From assembly GCA_025174535.1 (NCBI GenBank), contig JALBUN010000006.1, positions 1,178,001-1,242,000 on the forward strand: a DNA stretch of 64,000 nucleotides, read 5' to 3'. Shown here piece after piece: positions 9,543 to 23,341 of this stretch. The position numbers were made by a program, and so were the translations under genes. The notes below the pieces were generated by a model that saw only the letters and a program-made list of their open reading frames with translations, did not search any database and was not told the origin of the DNA. Every line of letters begins with the position of its first letter. Position 1 is the stretch's first letter. This stretch comes from Cantharellus purpuraceus (taxonomy: Eukaryota > Basidiomycota > Agaricomycetes > Cantharellales > Hydnaceae).

Positions 9543-10138
9543 GCGCGACATGTCACGTGTGACCGGTACAGAGACGGTCTAGACGGCACCAGCTGTGAGA
9601 TGCACATGGTGGCACTGCGTGATCCGAAGGAGACCCAACGCTGGCAGGCGGAGCAGCAGGAAGACGTGCTAACGTTGCTGGCTTGCGTGGTGGATCAAAC
9701 CACTTGACGACTCTTGCATCTCAAGATTCTTACGGGCTCATCATCGCCGTATGTAGAAAATGTTTTCTCCCATGAAAAAGAATCGCCGCGGCAAGCGAGT
9801 TGTCGGGCACGTTGCCTGAGGGGGCGATGCCCAATATAGCGTCGACTGCAGGACACTCGCCAGGTTACGAGAAACCCCGTAGGAGCTAATACCAGTGTGT
9901 GCGTGCGCCACTACGCTGCGAGCGTAGCCGTAGGCTTGACCAAACTCCCTCCAATGAGGGGCTCCCGTATGCTCAAAGTGCTTGTTATACGTTGCACGAG
10001 ATGTCACGGGTGACTGGATATGTACAGCAGTGTCTAGACTTTGCCCCAGCTGTGCTGCAGCGCCAGCTGACATTGAAACTGAAACCGGGGCGCGGTGGTC
10101 GTCGCAGAGGGAATAGACGCCCAAGAGGGTTGTCCGTC
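9543..10138. other. Gap before the CRIB kinase gene
   Basis: No gene is supported here. A short in-frame stretch at about 9590-9707 (DPKETQRWQAEQQEDVL) looks protein-like but isolated. Segments near 9547-9600 and 10001-10055 are similar to each other (ATGTCACGKGTGAC...TCTAGAC...CCAGCTGTG), which makes an ATG at 10001, in frame with the kinase, a possible alternative start. The rest is presumably the kinase promoter. Confidence 0.4.
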
Positions 10139-13100
10139 ATGGAGAGTCGACATCGGTTCTCGACGTTGAGAGTGTTCCGGGTGGGAAAACACCAGCAGCA
10201 CCAGCAGCAACAGCAGGAGCAGGCGCAGGAGCGGGAGGAGCCGCCGCCGCCGCCGCCCAAGGATAATGATGCAAGTGTTCCGCACATGACAGCGGCACCA
10301 TCCGCTTTGCAACTGACCGTCAACACCGTCCCGTACCACGCTCCCGACGCTGCCGCCGCCATGGGCACCGACACTCGTCTGCTCAACCCGTACTCGCCCC
10401 CACAGTCGCCCTACGTGGCCGCCCCCGCCCGGTCCCCGCAGGCGGCCAACGCGTTCAAGAAGGGGCTCACCAAGCTCTCCTCCTCCTTTTCTCGAAAGCG
10501 GCCGCCGCAGCCGTCCCCTGCCATCCCCCACTCGCCGTCCCTCTCTGCCCTGTCCGCCGAGGCCCAGGAGGGCTCCGACGAGGGCATCTCTGGCCCGTGG
10601 AACTTCAAGGTGAGATCGCGGTGTCTTCTCGTGACACGCTGTGTTCACACACACACGGCAGCACCATGTCCATGTCAATGGAGACCTCGGCGGCCTGCCC
10701 CCCGAGTGGTCCGCCAACGCGCAGGCCGTTGCCGAGCTGCGCGCACGCCAGCGGGCGGCCCCCGGCGACGCTGCGGTCGTGCACCCCAAGCCGCGCAGCG
10801 ACTCGCTCCACTACCGCTACTCGGCCGCCGTCCGCTCCGCCTCCACCTCCGCCCTCTCCACCCTCCACGTCCCCGCCCGTCGCTCGCCCTCCCCCGCCGC
10901 CTCCCTCGACTCGTCCCTCCTCCCCGCACCCGCCGCCGCCGCCACCCACACACACACCCTGACCCCCTCCTACGCCCAGTCCCAGGCCTCCCACTCCCAC
11001 CCCAGCTCCCCCACCGACTCCGCCCCCCACTCCTTCTCCCAGTCCAGCACCCGCTCCCGCCCGCCCGCGCCCCTCGCCCTCGGCACCCTCCGCATCGTCA
11101 ACGAGGACCCCCACCCCACCCCCTCGTCCCCCCCGCCCGCCTACGCCTCCCCCACCCCCACACGCACCATCACCCCAAAAACCGCCAAAGCCCAGCGCAG
11201 GGGAAGCACCGAAAAGGTAGGGCTCCACGACGCCGGCCCAAGCGACACCCCCACCGCCCCCAGTCACCATGAGTCGCCGGCGCAGGAGAGCCCGCCCTTG
11301 AGTGAGTCTCCCAGAGACATGGATGCGGAAGCGGAGACGTGGCACGAGGCGTCACATGTAGAGGCTCAGGACGCAGCAGAGACCCACGAGGCAGATGAGC
11401 AGGACGCAGCAGAGACCCACGAGGCAGATGAGCAGGACGCAGCAGAGATCCACGAGGTAGATGAGCAGGACGCAGCAGAGACCCACGAGGTAGATGAGCA
11501 GGACGCAGCAGAGACCCACGAGGTAGATGAGCAGGACGCAGCAGATGAACAGGACGCAGCAGAGACCCAGGGGGTAGATGAGCAGGACGCAGCAGTTGAA
11601 CAGGACACAGCAATTGAACAGGACGCAGCAGATGACCAGGACACAACAGACACCCAGGAAGCATTAGAAAATGCACAGACCATGGAAGGTGCCCCAGAAG
11701 AGAACCACGATGAGGACCCCTCGGAGCTGCCGTCGCCCCCCTCGCCCGTGTCGCGCATGGCGGCCCTGCCGCCGCGGCTGTCGCTCCATACGGAGCAGGA
11801 TGACGGGTGGGGAGACATGTTTTCGTTTTTGCCGTCGACAGAGGCGGAGGGGGGCGTGTCGAGGCGCGTATCGGTTAGGAATGTGCCGCGGGAGGCGGAC
11901 GCGGAAGGGGGCGTATCGTCGGAGCACAGCAAGAGAATGTCAAGACGTGTTTCGGTTAGGAATGTGCCGCGGGAGGCGGAGGCGGAAGGGGGCGTATCGT
12001 CGGAGCACAGCAAGAGAATGTCAAGACGTGTTTCGGTTAGGAATGTGCCGCAGTCGCCGTCCTCGTCGTCAACGGGTAGACGACGCTCAAAGAGGTTTAG
12101 TACGACGTTGGCGATTGTGCCGCCTGCCAATCCCGTGCGTGCGACGGTGGAGGACGTGGAAGAGGTGGCGTCGCGGGGGGAGGCGTCTGCGAATGGGGGG
12201 GCGTACCTCCCCGCCGCGTGGGATACTGATATGGATATGTGTGTGCGCACGCCAGATCCGGCGTATCCTATTGCGGAGAGTCCGTTGTGGGAGGAGGTGA
12301 GGACGCTGGTGAGGAGGGGTGCCGGTGCGGCGGGGGCTGGGGCGGAGGTGGATCGGGTGGCGTATGAAGGACGGCAGGAGGCCAATGTCGAGGTGGAGGC
12401 GGACGTGCGCAGAGGGGTTGAGACTGACACTCGTGAGGCGGTATCGCAGCCAGTCGCATCCGCACCGGAAGCTACTCTCGGTGCCCCCCTGTCCCCCGGT
12501 GCAGCACGAGTGCCTGGATCCCCAGGCTTTGTCGCGCAGCCCGCCTCCCGCTTCTCCGATGCCTCCTCGTTCCAGGGCCACTCGCGGTTCTCGGACGTGA
12601 CGTCTTTCCAGGGACATTCGCGGTTTTCGGAGGTGTCCGTGCTGGATGGCGCGGGTGCCGCCGCTGTGGGTGGGGCGGGGGAGTTGAAGTCGCGGTTCTC
12701 GGCGTGGAGTGCGGCGTCGTCGTCGTCGGCGGTGGCGCATGGGCATGGGCATCCGTGGATGGGGTTTGCGCCGTTGGAGTCGATGCCAGAGAGTCCCTTT
12801 GCTTCTGGTTCTGGTTCTGCCTCTGGTTCTGGTTCCGGTCCCGCCTCCGAGTCTGCTGCTGCGAGCACGACACAGCAGCATGGCGCGGCGGATTTAAAGT
12901 CGCGGTTCTCGGCGTGGAGCACGGCGTCGTCGCATGGGATGATGCATGGGCATCCGTCGGCGGGTTTTGCGCCGTTGGAGACGATGCCGGAGAGTCCCGC
13001 CACCGTGTCTACCGCCGCCGCGGTGTCTGTCCCTCCGCCTCAGAAACCACCACCACCTGTGCCCCCTCCGGCACGCACAAACAACGACCTCGCGCTCCCC

Positions 13101-15595
13101 CTCTCCCTGCTGCACTCGCGGAAAATGACCGACCTCCCCCCGCCCCGTCCGCCACCCAAAGACGACCTTCCCCCGCCCCCACGCGCCCGCCCGCCCCCGC
13201 CGCCCCGTCTGCCCCCGCCGCCCCCCGTCTCCGAGGTATCAGACCATGAGCCCTACTCCCCCGCCGACGACGCCCGCGCCTCCCGGCTCTCGGCCATGTC
13301 GAACGTCTCCAGCGTGCAGATCCACGGCGCCAAAATCGCGACGCTTACCCAGGCGAATATCGTCCCCGTCAGGGCACATGTGCCGGCGCAGCGGCAGGGA
13401 AGGGACGTCCCGCCCATGTCCTCTGTCCCGCCCATCGCCACTGCCCCGCCCATCGCCACTGCCCCGCCCACGTCCATCGCCCCGCCCATGTCCACTGCCC
13501 CGCCTAGCTCCACCCCTCCGCCCTCGTCCACATCCCCGCCCCCATCGACATCGTCAAAGAGCACCGTATTCTTCACGCCGACAACGAGCCCACAGACACA
13601 ACACCCCCCGCCGCTCCCGCTGCCGCCTCTCGGCAAGATCCTCCCCTCGCTGATTGCCAACGAAAGGCGGCGGCAGCGGACGCAGGACAGCCAGGACAGC
13701 TCGGGGCAGCCCGGCCAGGAAGGCGCGATGGAGCGTGATGCCGCGTCGTCGCCTGCGTCGGCAAGCGCATCGTCCTTGTCGTCGTCCCACTCGCGGTCCA
13801 CGTCGAACTCGGCGTCGGCAGAGTCGGGGGGCGGGTTCGCGTCGTCGTTTGGGTATGGGGGCGATCCGCGGTCGTTGACGGCGTCTGCGACGTCGTATGA
13901 GGAGCCGCCGCTGAAGAGTCCGATGTTGCCGTATTTGGAGAGCGACGCGTCGCAGCAGCCGTCTCCCAGGGCCGTGGTGGACGTGATGCGTGTTGTGCGG
14001 GAAGGGAGTGAGCATGTGAATGGTCGGCGGGTTGAGGATGATGACGACGACGACGAGGATACGGTACCCCTTGAGTACCTGCGTATGAAGGCGAGTCAGA
14101 GAGTGCGACAGACAGAGGTTGAGAGCGGTTGGTTGGAGGATGGGGAGGATGTGAGGAGCACGGAGGAGGGTCGGTGGGAGGATCAAAATGCACCTGAGCA
14201 CGAGGAGGCGGAGGAGAGCCTGGTACTGGGTCGCGAGAGTCACGGCACCTCACTGGCGACACCCTCCATCACTGTCAACGGCTTCGAGGTCGACGGAACA
14301 CCTGACCACAAGACACAGCCCGCACACAAGACGCTTCCCCCCGTTCTCGTGCCGCTGCAGGAGTACATTTACCTCGACTTTGACCCGCGCGAGATGTTCG
14401 TGGACCTGCAGGAGGTGGCGCAGGGGCAGTATGGGTCGGTGTACGCGGCGCGTGTGGGCTCGGGCGTGGTTGGCAGCGCGGACTCACTCGTGGCAGTGAA
14501 GCAGGTGCCCATCCCGGCGCATGGCACGACGCCCAAGATCGGCCAGCTGCAGCACGAGCTGGCGCTCATGTCGCGGGTCCGCCACAAGCACATTCTCGCG
14601 ACGGACGGGCTGTTTTTCGATGGTGGCGTGGAGAAGGATGTGGATATGGGTGTGGAGATGCTGTGGATACGCATGGAGCTGATGGAGCGCAGCTTGGCGG
14701 ATGTGCTTGTGCTCAGCGAGGAGGGGCTCCATCTTGAGGAGCGCGTGATTGCGCGATTCGCATCGGATGCACGTCGATTCCTACTCGCGCGCCACCTTTT
14801 TTAATGTGTCGTATTTATACAGGCTCTGCTCGCACTGGCATATCTCGGTGACTTGGGCATCGCACATCGGGACGTGCGCTCAGACAATCTCCTCATCAAC
14901 GAAGACGGCATCCTCAAGCTGGGTAAGCACCGTCGTCTGTACACACACACATGTCATGATCACCCGCTGACCCTCGGTCCCCACACACAGCTGATTTCTC
15001 AAACGGCATCAGCGTCTCGGGACAAGATACTCTGTGTTTCGAAATCGTAGGTGTTCATCACTGGCAAGCGCCAGAGATGCGCAGGTGCGTTCGCTTTGAT
15101 GGTTTTTTTTGCATATTTATGATTGTGGCGCGCCCGCAGAGGGCGTTACGACGCGTCCAAGGTGGACGTCTGGTCTTTAGGGGCGACGGTAAGGGGGTTT
15201 TCTTCGTTTTTTTTTTATTGCTCGATCGCTCACACACCCTTGGCCCGCAGGTCTGGGAAGCTGCAGAGGGCTCCCCCCCATTTGCCGACGTCGAAGATAC
15301 AAGCGCCCTAAGCGATCGATGGCCTCCACTCACTCGAGCGGAAGCATACTCGGACGTCTTTCACGGATTTTTACGTCTCTGCTCAGAACCACCCCTCACC
15401 CGGCCGTTGGCCAGTCATCTTCTTCTCGTACGTTTCTATACGCCCTTACGTACATACACGATGAGTACTAAAACACCCCAATCTCAGAATCCTTTCATCC
15501 AGCAGGCCTGTCCACGGGATGAGATACTACATGTTTTGAATCTTTGTCGATCGATAGAGGAAGGAGTTCAGTTACGGCCTAATGGAGATACCTGA
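10139..15595 (+). CDS. PAK/STE20-type protein kinase with CRIB motif and long disordered linker
   Basis: Seven exons are inferred: 10139-10609, 10662-14768, 14823-14922, 14991-15084, 15140-15188, 15251-15427 and 15488-15595, giving 1,701 residues. Exon 1 ends in ISGPWNF and splices to KHHVHVNGDLGGLPPEW. Together these match the CRIB consensus ISxPxxFxHxxHV...GLPxxW, so binding of GTP-loaded Cdc42/Rac is likely. About 1,200 residues of low complexity follow, with acidic AETHEADEQD repeats, RRVSVRNVP repeats, SRFS.. repeats and proline tracts. The C-terminal kinase has a glycine loop (AQGQYGSVY), VAVK, HRDVRSDN, an APE motif and PLTRPLASHLLL near the end. The Mg-binding DFG reads DFS. Intron 2 (14769-14822) needs a GC donor to keep frame. 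The start is uncertain; the in-frame ATG at 10001 is an alternative. The gene is convergent with UTP10, 67 bases away. Confidence 0.88.
11365..11650 (+). repeat. In-frame 33-bp coding tandem repeats in the kinase linker
   Basis: A GACGCAGCAGAGACCCACGA-type unit of 33 bp, with shorter variants, repeats through this stretch and encodes acidic QDAAETHEADE-like units. Further in-frame duplications occur at about 11860-12050 (RRVSVRNVP, 78 bp) and 12540-12990 (SRFS/LKSRFSAWS). Such repeats are expected to vary in length between strains. Confidence 0.85.
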
Positions 15596-15662
15596 GGAAA
15601 CATTTTTGGATGATCACCATCATTTTAGTCATACCTAGTCTCTTTTTTTTCCCTATTTTTTT

Positions 15663-18600
15663 TTATTGCATTAACACATCGAGACTCCCATATTTCTTTT
15701 CAATGGTTTTCCTGAGTGCTCTGGCCGCCTTTGCCACTTCATCATGCTCGTCTTCTGCGCATTCGGCGATGAACGTCACAACATCCGAGACAAACCCAGC
15801 AAGCTTATCACCGTGTCCGTTCCAGAGATGTTCGGCGCACTGGAGCGCAAACAACCGCACTTGAGCATCATCTGAACGCGTTTGCATAAGAAGCTCGAGA
15901 TTCAGCTTCTTCAACGACGAGTCGTCGTCCATAACAGCCACCATGGCCCCCAGGCAGGTTTTCAAAGCGTGTTTGGTGTCACCCACGACGCCCAGCGATG
16001 GGCAGACCTCAACTTGCGCAATAAAAGTAGGCACAAGCTTGCGAAGCTTGTCCTCTCTCCAGAACGCTGTGCAGCCATGATTAGCCAGAGAGAATCCTGT
16101 ATAAAAAAACGTACTTGCCTCCTTCATCTTCAGTCAAGCTGGCATGGAACAAACCAGTCGTGGACATCCATAGCGTCTCAGGCTGCTGCCGATTGGAAGA
16201 GTAAGACTCCAGAAGATTCCTGAGAGGAACTAGCGCCAAGCCCATGTATGGTGTAACAAGACCCTATCAACCCAAATTCATTATTCTGCACCACAGTGAT
16301 ACAGCACGAGTACCATACCTTCAAAAGCTTGATGAGGGCTGTAAATACACGAGAGAACGTTATTTGACGGTCGACATGCTTCTCTGTGAGGGTGACAGGG
16401 TAAGAATGAACAAAGTTGAGGGCTGTAATTTCGAACCTGTATCATCGTTGAAAGCCCAATCGAAAAGACGACGAAATATAGGCTTGAATGCCGCATCGTT
16501 CAGCTTGGTAACTACATCGACAAAGGCAGTCGATGTGAGAGTTTCAAACTTTTCCACATCCTGGAAAAATGATTCGGTGGAGAGTCACTAGGGAAAACAG
16601 TAACGACATTTACCTGTCGGTTTAGGAGACCGCACATGTCGAATGCATCAAGGAATAGCTTGAAAATATCTCGGAGATAGTCATGGATATCATTCCGAGG
16701 AGCATGTCGTACGACCCGTCTGAAAAGATCGAAGAAGGCCTCCCGTGAGCCCCAAGACGACTACAAGATGCACAATAAATACAAGTTACGCAGATTGAAG
16801 AGAAAATACCCACGGCGTCGGTGGCGAGAGTTGTAGCCATTTTAGACCATACACGGGAGAGGGCAGGTAATAATTGTTTGGCAGGGATGCGTTTCGCTAA
16901 CGTCTTTCTCAGCGTGAGGAAAACAGGACGAGTCCCCAAACTAAGTTCGCCCAATCGTGCAAGCTCATCGATGCTCCAAAACTGTGATATGGAGCTTAAG
17001 AGCGCAACAAGCACGGCCTGTGCATTCTGTTCAATGCGAGGCTGATCACCTGCGAAGCACCGAGTGTTAGAAAACGCTAGCGAAGTTTCAATGGTTATTT
17101 TCACTCGCCATCGGGACTTGTCTGCTGAACATCGCGCATCGCACCACTACAAAGACTAACAACATTGTGAAAGAAAGGTAATATACGGGGGCCGATCTTT
17201 GTACTGGTGTGTATCGTGCGTTAGAGACCAGTACTTGAAGGAAGAGAACAACTTACCTCATGGGCAGAATACATCCCAGCACATCAGCGGTGTGACCATT
17301 TTGGTTTGCGGCGACATCCATAATGAGGGGGAGCGCCTTGGTCAAGATCGGGACTTCGCTGTTGTCAGCGGTCTCCGCAACTATGCGCAGAGCATTCAGG
17401 ACAGCGGGGAAGTTTGCAACATCATGTGAGTCTTTCAGTTTATTGCAAATATACTCGAGAATGCCAATGATATTGGGGGAAATATCTTGACGCGCGGTTG
17501 GCGTGATGTTCGCGAGTCGCGAAGCAAGCAGATTCATTGCGCCTCTTTCAATCTGCAAAGGACAGTAAGGCATGCCTGTGATGCGTCCAAGTGATGGGCT
17601 CACAAGAAGATTATTTGATGCTAAGATGGTACGTATGGTTGCTGCAAATTCTGACGCGGACATGACGCGTAGTAGATGACCTAATGCCTTCATAGCAGCT
17701 CTAGAAACATCCGAAAATTCCACAGAAGTCGTAGATTCCTGGTCGAGATTCGTCAGCTCCAAAAGTAGCCCAACGGATCCCTGGATGACAGTCTCGTGGG
17801 ACGCAGAGTTTTTTCGTGAGCAGTGTTGCAAGGCAAAGTCCACGAATAAAATGATAGCTTCCATTTGTCTTTTCATGATGATCGAAGGTGTCGACTGATC
17901 TCCATCTCTGCCATTCGAGTTGAGCACACTTATTAACGAGAGGAAGAATGACTAACTGCGATAATTCAAGGAATATCTCTTGTGACATCGATTCTGGCAT
18001 CATTAGCCGGTGAAGAATCCGGGTAGTCTCATTTAGCAGCTGTTCGATGAACTGGGGATAACCATTACTAAAATAGTTTGAGAAGTCACAAGGCAGAAGA
18101 CACACTTTGAAAGGAACCGCCTTTGAATTGGCCTGCAAAACGGTGAGAGGAAGACTAAGTGCATTTGCAGTCTCTCCAGGCCTCTTCCGTACGACCTTAT
18201 TTGCTACCTTGTCGACCAAAAGTAAACAGATAGAAACAGCAAACTCGTCCCTCCCAAGGACCTCAACTAGATGATTGAAAAACCTTTTGCATATGATCAA
18301 TTGTGAACGCAATTTCGACGATATATTAACACTCACTGGGTTCTACGGTGTCTTGGGACATGCGTTGAGGCATCTGTGAACACACGAAGGAAATCTCTGG
18401 AGGCTGTAAAGGATTCATGAGAACTGCAGCGTTCAAATGCTCAGCACGTTCTCACCAATCTGTAATTGCGGGGGACCAGGATGTTTGGCTTTAAGTGAAG
18501 TTATCACAACAGGCACAATACTATCAATGGTCTATGACAGTACGTCAACAATGCATTTCAGGTGTTCACAAAGGACAACGCACCTTTTGCACCACACGAA

Positions 18601-21600
18601 AGCTGTAAGAATCGTCACGATGGAAGACGTTGGATCCCATAAATGTGAACACTGGCATTACGTTTTGCACCACAAACTCGGGAGCTAAACGTGCTAGGTT
18701 CGCTATGAGGAGTAGCGTCTGATTGAATACTTGGGGGTTGTCCGAAACTCAAGTAGATGTCAAGTCCGTGTCCTAAGTTTAGTACGCGAGATCACATACC
18801 ACGCAATAGTTCCACCAAAATTTCCATCCTCACAGAACCAGGCGTCAGTGTATTGTGATCCTGGTACAACGGTAAGAGGAAGACATCAGAAGGTATCAAG
18901 CACGTACCGAGGTAGATGACGCGATCGATTCTAGCATTGACATAAGCAATTGCATAAGGTAGTTGGTATCAGATTGAGAGGAGTGGGTATGAAAAACTCG
19001 TGTTAGAACGTCGAGAGAAGTCGACATGAGTTCGACGGAAATGGGCATCGCCTGTGCCACCAGAATTTCGACAAGGACAATCATTGGACGCAACGTGGAT
19101 TCCTCTACCCCTGATTCCCTATGCCACCTGGTCAGCCATCAAGTACCACTCGGGAGGTCTAACTTACTGAGTCAGCTTAGGACGCTTGGATGCTCGCTGA
19201 GAGCTGTCTTTTCCATCAGGTTGGAAGTGCAGGAGAAGTGAGGCTATTAAGGCGGCATCTTTCAATAGAGAACTCATTGCTTTTTTGATTGACGCGTTAG
19301 TATCCTGGATGAAATAGATTTAGTGAAAATATAGTGAGGTATGGCGGAGAGAGGCGAACCGGAGCCACAGTAGCAGATTCGATTAAAACGATGCACATCT
19401 CGCGTTTGAGATCCATCGCAAGTGCCTCAAATAGGCCAGCACACAACTGGTGGAGGACTGTCTCGTGCATGGATGCAGGAACATTCTCTGTCTTAAGCTC
19501 AGCACCAGCGTAAACCAATAGCAAAAGAAATTACCATTCGTGAAAATGAGGCGCACTGATCGAATAAGCGTGGTCCAAGACCCGCTGCCCGGTTCGTTCA
19601 GCGCTGGAGCTACTGTCTTGTCATATGCTTCGAGCAGCAGCTGCAGATACAGAGTATCCAAGGCATTGTCTTCCTTGTCCCATAAACGCGCTTGGTTTCC
19701 AGATACAAAAGATTGGACAAGAGGCAGTAACATGTGCAGTTTTGCTCTATGTGGGACATTCCTCAATATCTCGAGCAGTGCCACCCTAGCACGAACCGAG
19801 TTCCACACAATGGCATGGGAGAGAACGTAACATAGAACTCGTTGTTTGTACCTAGTGCCATCTTCTCACTCAATGCCGAGTAGACTGAGAAGCGACTCAC
19901 CCAGATTCTTTCTTATTGTCCGACTGCGATTTGCACAGCACCTCCTGGGAAAACACATTAAGATAGTCGCCGTCGTTGATAAAATGTTCGCGATGACCAT
20001 TGAGGGAGGAAACGAAACGGCCAAAATCCGCCCACTCTAGATACTGCAGTCCACCTGCAGACATAAGCAAGTGTATATCACCTAGGCAACGCAGGACCAA
20101 CTGGAGCTATTCCCGTATACAAAATCCAACGCATAAATTGTGGGTGATCCTGTGGCTAAAGATGACGATTCCGAAATGATGGCAATGCAATCCATTGCAG
20201 CTGATCGCACGGTACGCTGTCTTGATTGCAAGGCGATCAACAGAGAAGGTAACACCCCTTGGAAGTCATGTGGATGATCTGTGTCCGCGACTTGCGCACG
20301 AAGGAATGCTGTGCCATGGAATAAAGCAGCATGGGGTAGATTGACCGAGTCCATGTCAGATAGAATGCTAGATGTCCAGACTCCTGCTAGGAATAATAGT
20401 GCTTGTTCCCGGAGGTTTATAAATAGCGCTTTAAGAATACTCGTAGAAAGTGTTTGTGCGGCTGAACTTGTGTTTGCGAGAGCGTATATAGCACGTGCCA
20501 GCTCTGTGAATTGTTTTCCGCGCATATCCGCGGAGTCCTGATGTGATGAAGGTTCAGATATATTAGCCATGTGAGATAAAACAACCACATTACGTGACCG
20601 TCCCCCAACCAGTCAATTCTGACACCAACCGGTAGCTGAATTACAGGAAGTAGTGCCAGCAAGGCAACTTGAAGGCGGCGCAGGGTTCCATCGCTGCTGG
20701 GCTTCAATATGACACTTTTCAACAGCATGTCATCTGAAATAATCTAGAACCAAATCGTAAGTTCGTTGATTCTACTGCCTGCACATAGTATGGAAGCTCA
20801 CATCCTGAATGGTGGTTGCCTTTGCCATCACACCCTGTAACATATCCAGCGATTGAATCCCCATTGATGACAAAATGCGTTGTGCCGCTTCAACCTGGTG
20901 TTCTCCGGAGAGATGACTCAGTAAGGATCTGAGAATTAGATAACAGAAGATGGTTGTGTGGGGATCGGATTGACTGAGGAGGCGAAGCAACATATCCAAA
21001 TGACGAGGGTATACATTAGATTGGACAACGTTGCCTGGCAAGATCGCTCATTAGTATGGGATTATCAGTTCGAAGCTATAAGTTACCAGCAACGCAGTTC
21101 GTCACGGCCAAGTTAAGCGTTGTCATCTCTTCTATCGACCGAGATGCGCCATCAACTGCATTGTGCGCTTGCATAATATCCGTACAACCTCTGAGTAATT
21201 CATACTGAGCGAAATTTGAGTCGCTCAGCGACTGCCAGACAAGTGCAGCCGTCTTCTGGCGGGGTTTGGTGAAGAGGAGATATGGAAGAAATATGCGCTC
21301 AAAGATGTCGGGAGCGAGGTCAGGATTAGCACGCGAGAGATCTCCTGCTGTAAATGTGAAATGTAGACGCATGACAGGACGGGAAACATCGAGGGCGGCC
21401 AATGCACTAGAAACAGCTTCGATATATTGTAAGTTGGAAAATATGGGAAGAACAGCCTTTGGGTCACTGTAGAGCACTTCGACAACGGTGGAATTAGCAT
21501 CCGCAACGCGAGATCGAAGTGCATCACACTGTATGTACTAATGAGCCAGTTGACAACATAAAAGAGACATGTCGTACCGCGTCTGCATGACTCTCGAAGT

Positions 21601-23341
21601 CCGTGCCACTCATGGGCAGTGCCTTGATGATCTCTTGCACAGCTGTGGTGCGACTAGCGCTGTCCGCTGAATTACTAGCAAGTATCCACTTTCCACGATC
21701 TTCAGAGCCCGACGACGGCTGCAAATATATACCTGATAAAAACAAGGATAGAAACAACGGAAAGGCAACTTACAAGGACAATGGAGCGAAGTATTTCTTC
21801 GAACCTTTGCTGATCATCACCGTTCCCGACGCCTGCCTGAACTTTCGACGATGTCTCTGAGAATATAGAGCCATGACGTTGGAAAATAATTGTCAATAAT
21901 TGAAGAGCAGTGGATTTAGACGGGTCTTTATATACTAGTATATGATCCAGGAGAAGTTGAGTTGTACGCTCAACGACGAGGTTCATCACGAAGGGCGATG
22001 TCAGCAAGGAATTTAGTACGTCATCGTTTACGCTGAAGACGAATATAGTTTGAGAATCAGTTATGGAGCAAACATCACATACCGTCTGACCAGACTGGGT
22101 AACAAAGGAAGCACAAGCTTTTCAACACCAACAAATAATAAACATTTTATCAGAGAAGCAGTGAACCCTCTAAAGATGTCTAATGAGTAAAATAAGTCAA
22201 TTGCTTAAGCAAAGAAAACCCACGGTAAGTTCACAATGGTGTCTGTTATTGAATCCGAAAATTCATCTAATTGATCCTGAGGGGCAACGACGGCAATAAA
22301 GAATGGCAGGGCTTCTTGTGAGTTTATATGCTGTTGACCTTTGACCATCTCGGCGATGACAGCTGCAAGGCCCAGTGGACTTAGGTGACATCGTTGTGAG
22401 AGTGCTGCTAAGGAAACATAACCAGCAAGCTAAAATGTGGGCTAAAGTTGGGATCTGAATGATAAAGCATTTCTGGTTGCTTACCACGCAATCTTGATTG
22501 GAATCGGATGCGAAAGCTCGGGTCAATGAAGGGAGAATGAACGCCAAAATTTCTTCATCGACCTCCTTCAATAGTGATATATAATCCATGGTAACGCTTG
22601 CAGTGAAGCCAGTCAGAGTACGATATGTCCGACCTGACCCCAGAGCCTCTGGTAACAACGCCACGACGAAGCGTGCCAAATCCTGATTGACTACCATCTC
22701 CTCAACTAGCATGGATCTGGGCAAAGGCTTTGCCGCGGCCTTCAGTGGAGCCAAAAAAGACCAAAGATTCGATTCCCTGAGATAAAACTCGATGAATGTA
22801 ATATGTATAGAGTAGATGTAGCTCACTTGACATGCAGGATTGATACCATCTTCGCAAACTGAGCAGTCTCATGATACGGTAGAAATGTAGCCATTACGCT
22901 GTCTACGTTAAACTCATTCACTCTGGTATAAAGATGAATTCAATTTACAACGAAGAGTGAGGTATAAGCGCACCTGAATCTTCGAACTATCCACTCCAGA
23001 GCCTTCGAGGTAGGGCTCTCCAACAAATAAGGTCCCAAATCCCTCAGAAACGAGGCTAAGATGCGATCGAGCTCTGCATTCTGGCTCTCAGACTGGAGCG
23101 TCCTATCTAAGTCACGAGTGGCGTCAGAGAACAAATTTCCATCATATTTGGCGAATTTTGCATTCAGTGTCTTCAGTTTCGAAAGACCATTAACGCCTAG
23201 GGCATGAATAGAGTGATAGTCGTGCTGGTCTGCTTCACGGCTCGTAAAAAGATAAGATTCTGCATGTTTCCTACGAGACCGGTCAGCAAGAAGAGAGGCA
23301 TTGAGTGATACCCCTTTCGACAATTGAGCAGCCAGGCTCAT
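15663..23341 (-). CDS. UTP10: U3 snoRNP/SSU processome HEAT-repeat protein Utp10 (HEATR1/BP28)
   Basis: This large minus-strand gene runs about 7.7 kb with many short introns. Exon 1 (22974-23341) encodes the family N-terminus (SLAAQL, LNASLLADRSRRKHAESYLF, EADQHD.HSIHALGVNGL) and splices with a GT-AG intron to VNEFNVDSV...LPYHETAQFAKMVSILHVK, a block conserved in Utp10. The middle is helical HEAT-like sequence. Near the 3' end, AAFKPIFRRLFDWAFND marks the BP28 C-terminal domain, followed by the last exon ending SLDVLMQ. Utp10 acts in the nucleolus in the t-UTP subcomplex of the small-subunit processome, in 18S pre-rRNA processing and rDNA transcription. I chose the second in-frame ATG (23341); 23350 is possible. 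I saw no clear break, but I did not assemble every exon. Confidence 0.9.

Noticed and set aside
11366..13003. 545-residue minus-strand ORF opposite the CRIB kinase
   Set aside because: Its composition is the mirror of the GC-rich kinase repeats (Ser/Ala/Cys runs), with no start context or family motif. It is a shadow of the real coding strand.
14773..14822. GT donor at 14773 for kinase intron 2
   Set aside because: It leaves phase 1 against a phase-0 acceptor and destroys the ALLALAYL...HRD reading. The GC donor at 14769 keeps the conserved helix.
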